This document shows, piece by piece, positions 58,601-64,000 of a DNA stretch of 64,000 bases (positions are counted from its first letter, which is position 1; every line of letters starts with the position of its first letter). The DNA lies in the NCBI RefSeq assembly GCF_030848805.1, contig NW_027270319.1, positions 1-64,000 on the forward strand, written 5' to 3'. Position numbers and translations under genes: made by a program. The notes beneath the pieces are model-generated. The model ran no database searches. It was not told the DNA's origin and saw only the letters and a program-made list of their open reading frames with translations. This stretch comes from Temnothorax longispinosus. Taxonomy: Eukaryota; Arthropoda; Insecta; Hymenoptera; Formicidae.

Positions 58601-60135
58601 AATTTTTAGAAAGAGTGCTGAAATAGTAAAATCTATAATTCGATAGTTAGAAAAGTTTTAACAAACAGTGATAAAACAGGAAAATCTTTGAAGCGATAGT
58701 TGGAATAATTTTAAGAAACGGTAGTGAAATGATCGAATCTCAAGATCGATAGTTGGAATAATTTCAAGAAAGAGTGCTGAAATGGTAAAATCTTCGAAAC
58801 GATGAAATAGTTTCAAAAAAGGGTGCTGAAATGGTAAAATCTGAAAATCGATAGTTACGATACTTTGAAGAAACTGCCGAAATGGTCAAATCTGTAAATA
58901 GCTAGACTAATTTTGAGAAGCGGTGCTGAAATGGTCAAATCTGTAAATAGCTAGACTAATTTTGAGAAGCGGTGCTAAAAAATGGTCAAATCTCAAGTTC
59001 GATAGTTACGATAATTTTAAGACGGAAAGAATACTGAAATGGTATCGTCTTGAAATCGATAAAATAATTTCCACAAAGAATTAAATGGGAAAATCTAAAA
59101 ATTGTATACAATAATTTCAATACTGAAATGGGAAAATCTTCGAGTCGATGGTTAGAATAATTTAACGAAAGAGGACTGAAATGGTAAAATCTTAACGACG
59201 GTTGGAATAATTTTTAAAAAGAGTGCTGAAATGGTCGAATCTTTGAACCGATAGTTTAGAATAATTTTAAGAGTGCTAAAATGATAAAATCTAAAAGACG
59301 ATGGTTAGAATAATTGTAAAAATCAGTGCTGAAATGATGAAATCTTTGAAACGATAGTTACGATAATTTTGAGAAACAGTGCCGAAATGGTAAAATCTTT
59401 GAAACGATACTATAGTTTCGATAACGAGTGCTGAGATGGTACAATCTTAAAAACGATACGATAGTTTCAAGAAAGAGTGCTGAAATTGTCAAATCTGATA
59501 AACGATAGTTATAATAGTTTCCAGAAACAATGCTGAAATAATGAAATCTGAAAATCGATACAATAATTTGGAGAAAGAGTACTGAAATGGTAAAATCTTT
59601 AAATTGATACAATATTTATGAAAAACAGTGCTAAAATGGTCTAATCTTGAAATCGATAGTTACAATAATTTGGAGCGAGTGCTGAAATAGTAAAATCTTG
59701 AAATAGATAGAATAATTTTGAAAAAGAGTAATGAAATGGGAAAATATGAAAAACGATAGTTAGAATAATTTTTGGAAAGAGTACCTACTGAAATGAGAAA
59801 TTCTTGAAATCGATAGTTGGAATAATTTTAAAAATCAGTGCTGAAATGATCAAATTTAAAAGACGATAGTTAGAATAATTTTAAAAATCTGTGCTGAAAT
59901 GATAAAATCTAAGACGATAGTTGGAATAATTTTAAAAATCAGTGCTGAAATGAGAAATTCTTGAAATCGATAGTTAGAATAATTTTATAAATCTGTGCTG
60001 AAATGATAAAATCTGCAAATCGATAGTTAGAATAGTTTGAAGAAACAGTGCTGAAATGGTCAAATCTGTAAATCGCTAGTTACAATAATTTGAAGAAAAA
60101 GTACTGAAATAGTACGAATTAAAAAAACGATGGTT
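55625..60135. repeat. ~57 bp satellite, array 2 (block C)
   Basis: Roughly 75–80 diverged copies of gtgctgaaatggtaaaatct, tNNaatcgatagttagaata, attttgagaaa. Same family as 19,235–20,545. Many copies lack the 'tagtt' pentamer, giving lengths near 50 as well as 57–60 bp. Confidence 0.93.
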
Positions 60136-60139
60136 TAAC

Positions 60140-62475
60140 GCTACGATTAAGTAAAATTTATTAAAATTTATTAAAATTGACATTAATTTCTAGTTGAATT
60201 GTAAAACGTTGATTAAAATTTTATGTCTTCTAAACTAACGACCTAACCCAACCGACGAAATAAAGACAATCTGCTGTCTGGTGAATAAGGTTGAGATCAA
60301 AGGACTGAATGAATAAAGTTAAATTGATACAAATTGATAACGATTCAAGTAAAATTACAGTAAAATTGCAATAAAATTGCAGTGACGTTGAAAAATATTG
60401 TCATAAATTGACACGAATGTCCTAAACTAACTCAATCCCATCAAAGGCTGAATAAATTCAAGTTAAATTGCTTAAAATTTGAGTAAAATTCAAGTTAAAT
60501 TGTGGTATCGTGATTAAAATTGTAAAAAATTGTTATAAATTGCAATCTTGATATGTTATATCTCTAGCCTAACCCTACCCAATCCGACCGAAGGATGTAT
60601 TGAGTATAGTTGAAATGTGGAATTATTGCCATACATTGTCCGTATAAACGAAACGTTAAGCCTAAGATTGATTTAAAAATTAAGTAAAATTTAAGTAAAA
60701 GTCGAATGATTGATTTAAATAGACAAAAATTTACATAAATTGTTAATAGATTGTGTTGAAATGTTGTCTAAACTTCATCCAAATCGTTGAGAAACCAAGT
60801 CCTACGTTGATTTAAATTGATTATGATTCATGTACCGTGTATTAAAAGTTGTTGAAATTAAGGTGAAATTAATCTAATAAAATTGCTTTTCGTTACGGTT
60901 AAATTGCTTGAAATTGAGGTTGAATTTAAGTAAAATTCCATTATAAATTATGTTAAATTGTTTGAAAGTCAAGTTAAATTGTTTGCGATTGTAGTAAAAT
61001 TGCTTCAGATTACAGTTTAATTATGTAAAATTCGAGTTGAATTAAAGTTAAACTGCTTGAAATATTAAAATTTAACAAAAAATACCCTGCGATTGCTTTA
61101 AAATTAAATAAACTTTACAAATATTATAATTCAATTGCTTATAATAAAAGTTAAAATTGATTACGATCGATGTAAAGTTGATGAAACGTGTGATAACGTG
61201 ATTGCGATTGTAAAAAATTGTTATATATTGCAATCTTGAAATGTCATCTCTATAGCCTAAACTAACCGAATCCAATCGACAAATGTATTGAGGGAATGTA
61301 TGGTTGGAATTTGGAATAATTTACATATATTGTCCGTCAACGAAACGCGAAGCCTAATATTGATCCAAAATTCAATTAAAATTCAAATTGTTCTACGATA
61401 CATAGAAATTGCCAACGAATAAAGTAAAATTGTGATAAATTGATCAAAATTTTGTTAGAATGTCTCATAAACTGATCTAAACCAAGCCGACCGAAGAATG
61501 AATAGGCGAATAAAAAAACGGAATAATTTACAAAAACGTCTGAAATTTTTTAAAATTTCAATAAAATTCAAGTAAAATTCAAGTAAAAATGATTGTAATT
61601 CAAGTACGATTAATTTGAAATAAAAATTGTCTAAAATTTCAGTTAATTTGACGTAAATTTAAATAGAATTCGTCAAAAATTAAGAAAAATAGAGTCAAGT
61701 TAAAGTCAAGTTGACAAAAATAGATTGACGTGAAATGTAACCCTTGACCAACCCGATCGAAAAAATTTTATTTTCGGGCAAACTTTAAATATTTTTTTAA
61801 AACGACTAATTGATTATAATTCAAGCACAATTTAATTTATTGAAATTTAAGTGGAATAGAATAAAATTGCTTAAAATTACAGTTAAATTGCTTGAAATTT
61901 AAATTTAATTGCTTGAAATTCAAGTTAAATTGTTTGAAATTAAAGTCACGTGGCTTTAAATTGTAAATTGATTGCTTGAAATTGAAGATAAATTGTTTAA
62001 AATTCTAGTTAAATTGCAATTTATATTCTTGAAACATTTCGGTAAATTTGACAAAAATTCAAGTAAAATTGCTTCAAATTTAAGTACGATTAATCGACAA
62101 TGATTACAGTGACGTTGCTTATTGAAATTCAAGTTAAAATTGATCATTAACGAGCTAAAATTCATGAAAATTATGGTATCGTGATTAAAATTGTAAGAAA
62201 TTGTTAGAAATTGCAATCTTGAAATGTCATCTCTAAACTAACCCAACGCAATGCGATCGAGGAATGTATAAAGGGAGGATGTGGTCGAAACTGAATAATT
62301 TCCATACATTGTCCGTAAACGAGACGAAGCTTATAAAATTGATATCAAATTCAACTGAATTGTCAAATAATAGGTTAAAATTGACGATAAATAAATTAAA
62401 ATTGTGAAAAATTCATTAAAATATTGTCTCCTAAACTAACGACCCAACTCGACCGAGAAAATATAGACAGTCTGC

Positions 62476-62510
<35 letters not shown>

Positions 62511-62995
62511 GTATGTCTGGTGAATAAGATTGAGATCGAAAGACTGAATAAATTCAAGTAAAAAGGAATAAAATTGATAAAAATTACAGTAAAATTGCAT
62601 TGAAATTACAGTAAAATTGTCGAAAATTGACGAAATGTTCTAAACTAACCCAATCCGATCGACGGATGATTAAATTGAAGTAAAATTGCATGAAAATTAT
62701 GTAAAATTGATGAAAATTGTAATAAATTTATTAAAATTGTAGTCTTGAAATGTGGTTTCTCTAACCGTAACCCAACCCAATCCGACCGGGATATATTGTA
62801 GATTGGGATGTTTGCAACTTGAAATAATTTACATAAATTGCCAGAAAACGAAACGAAGCCTACAATTGAAATAAAATTGTAACAAAAATTGATTGAAATT
62901 GACAGAATTGACAAAATTTGTGAAAAATTAATTAAAATGTTGAAATGTTGTCTAAACTAACTTCATTCAACCCGACCAAGGGATAGACATATTAC

Positions 62996-63030
<35 letters not shown>

Positions 63031-63560
63031 CGAATGATTGAGATCAAGGGACTTGGAATATTTTCTATGTGAAATAGTAGATGAATTGTTAAGAAAGCAA
63101 GACCTACGTTGATTGAGATTGATTAAAAATGTGAAAAATTGAAGTAAAATTGTCCAAAATTGTTATAAATTGACATAAAATGTCTCATAAACTAACCTAA
63201 ACCAATCCGACCGAGGGATGAATAATGGACAGACCAAAAAGGACTGAACAATTTACGAAAACGGTACGGAAACAAGGTACATGATTGATAAAAATTGCGG
63301 TAAAATTGATAAAATGTTAATAAAATTGATTGAAATAAAAGTAAAATTAGTTGAAATGACATAAATTGACAAAAATTGATTAAAATTAACATAAAATGTC
63401 ATAAAGTAACCTAAACCAACCCGACCGAAAGAATATTCCAAGGACTTTGAATTATTGTCAAACATTGTTTCAAGGGACTTGCGTGTATCCTTCTTTTTAA
63501 AATATTGAAATAAACGGTTGAAATTGTTGGAAACTTTGAATAATTTCATAATGACATTTT
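60140..63560. repeat. satellite block D: aaattg-rich degenerate higher-order repeat
   Basis: Short 'aaattgaagtaaaattg' words alternate every ~130–450 bp with a punctuating block like ctaaactaacccaatccgac then cgagggatgaat (60,232; 60,422; 60,560; 61,255; 61,478; 62,232; 62,425; 62,641; 62,760; 62,950; 63,188; 63,408). A first example stands at 55,548, before block C. A longer unit (ctgctNNNtgtctggtgaat then aagNttgagatc) recurs at 60,270 and 62,470. Confidence 0.8.
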
Positions 63561-64000
63561 GCCAAGTTTCCTGGACCTCGGGAATTAGAAAAATTGTGAA
63601 AAAACGTCAAAATCTAACTGAACCTAATCTGGCTCAGAGGTACAGCTATGGCAACTTTCAACAATATGAAGAAATGCTTATATTATATAAAGAAAGAAAT
63701 TGTAATTCTGGAATTTCAAAATGATTAACTGCATCTCACGCAGTTGTCTTCTCTCTATTCTTAATATTCTTTTCCTCCTCGTTAACCGTTTGCATTTGTT
63801 ATCGTTGTATTTCGATCGTTATCTTCAAAGTTCTTCTTCAACTGATATAAATAACTCCTTAACGATTACAAATACAGAATTGGAGGTGAAAAATGCATCG
63901 TGTACAGTTTGAAATAGACAAAAAGTACATTCGTGATAGTGTACGCGTGGGTCGTGTCAAACCTACGTGTCTAAAACGCGTCTCGACATTTGCCGTCACT
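63561..64000. other. right edge, no supported gene
   Basis: Two short plus-strand ORFs (63,518–63,724 and 63,721–63,912) show no motif. The second has a hydrophobic N terminus (LLSILNILFLLVNRLHLL) but no further support. Confidence 0.4.

Noticed and set aside
60140..63560. Telomeric repeat (CCTAA)n
   Set aside because: Only isolated ctaacctaa words occur inside a longer punctuating block; no run of the arthropod TTAGG repeat is present.

Overview
This window is nuclear DNA from an arthropod, most likely an insect and probably a hymenopteran (ant-like). The reasons are spliced genes with GT–AG introns, animal-type proteins (a condensin subunit, a tRNA-splicing endonuclease subunit, an F-box/LRR protein), no operons, AT-rich intergenic DNA with CpG-rich islands, many simple repeats, and many short inverted-repeat transposons with TA or TTA/TAA target duplications. 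The order-level call is inference from overall character; no single marker proves it.

Layout. 1–0.2 kb: a possible exon running off the left edge. 0.5–2.1 kb: a TA-flanked element with very long terminal inverted repeats. 2.3–3.2 kb (minus): a two-exon candidate gene for a small secreted protein. 3.4–5.1 kb: remnants of a PIF/Harbinger transposon. 6.96–9.57 kb (minus): an intact seven-exon gene encoding an RRM, an F-box and leucine-rich repeats, the best-supported gene here. 10.4–10.87 kb (plus): a divergent spliced leader or small ORF. 11.3–18.2 kb: fold-back elements, palindromes and minisatellites nested together. 19.2–20.5 kb: first array of a ~57 bp satellite. 23.5–24.6 kb: another TA-flanked inverted-repeat element. 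25.8–27.1 kb (plus): a polyglutamine, acidic, SUMO-interaction-motif-rich protein cut by a 500 bp assembly gap. 28.4–29.3 kb (minus): exons of an unrecognised gene.

30–41 kb: a dense field of small MITEs, a noisy GC-rich tandem array (31.2–32.9 kb), the tRNA-splicing endonuclease subunit TSEN34/Sen34 (33.85–35.19 kb), two unassigned exon-like ORFs and a tRNA-like sequence. 40.65–47.9 kb (plus): a condensin complex subunit 1 (NCAPD2/CAP-D2) gene of about 17 exons with many frame breaks. 50.4–50.75 kb: an unassigned minus-strand exon. From 50.87 kb to about 63.5 kb the window is almost entirely satellite DNA of four successive kinds, consistent with the edge of a heterochromatic block.

The recognisable genes are independent housekeeping functions (ubiquitin ligase adaptor, tRNA splicing, mitotic chromosome condensation) and do not form a pathway. 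The RRM/F-box/LRR gene reads without a single frame break over 1,773 coding bases. TSEN34 and NCAPD2 carry several small indels that hit coding frame but spare the splice sites. The GC-rich array between these two zones is also noisy. Local sequence quality, or real local decay, therefore differs sharply across the window, and this should be settled before the damaged genes are called pseudogenes.
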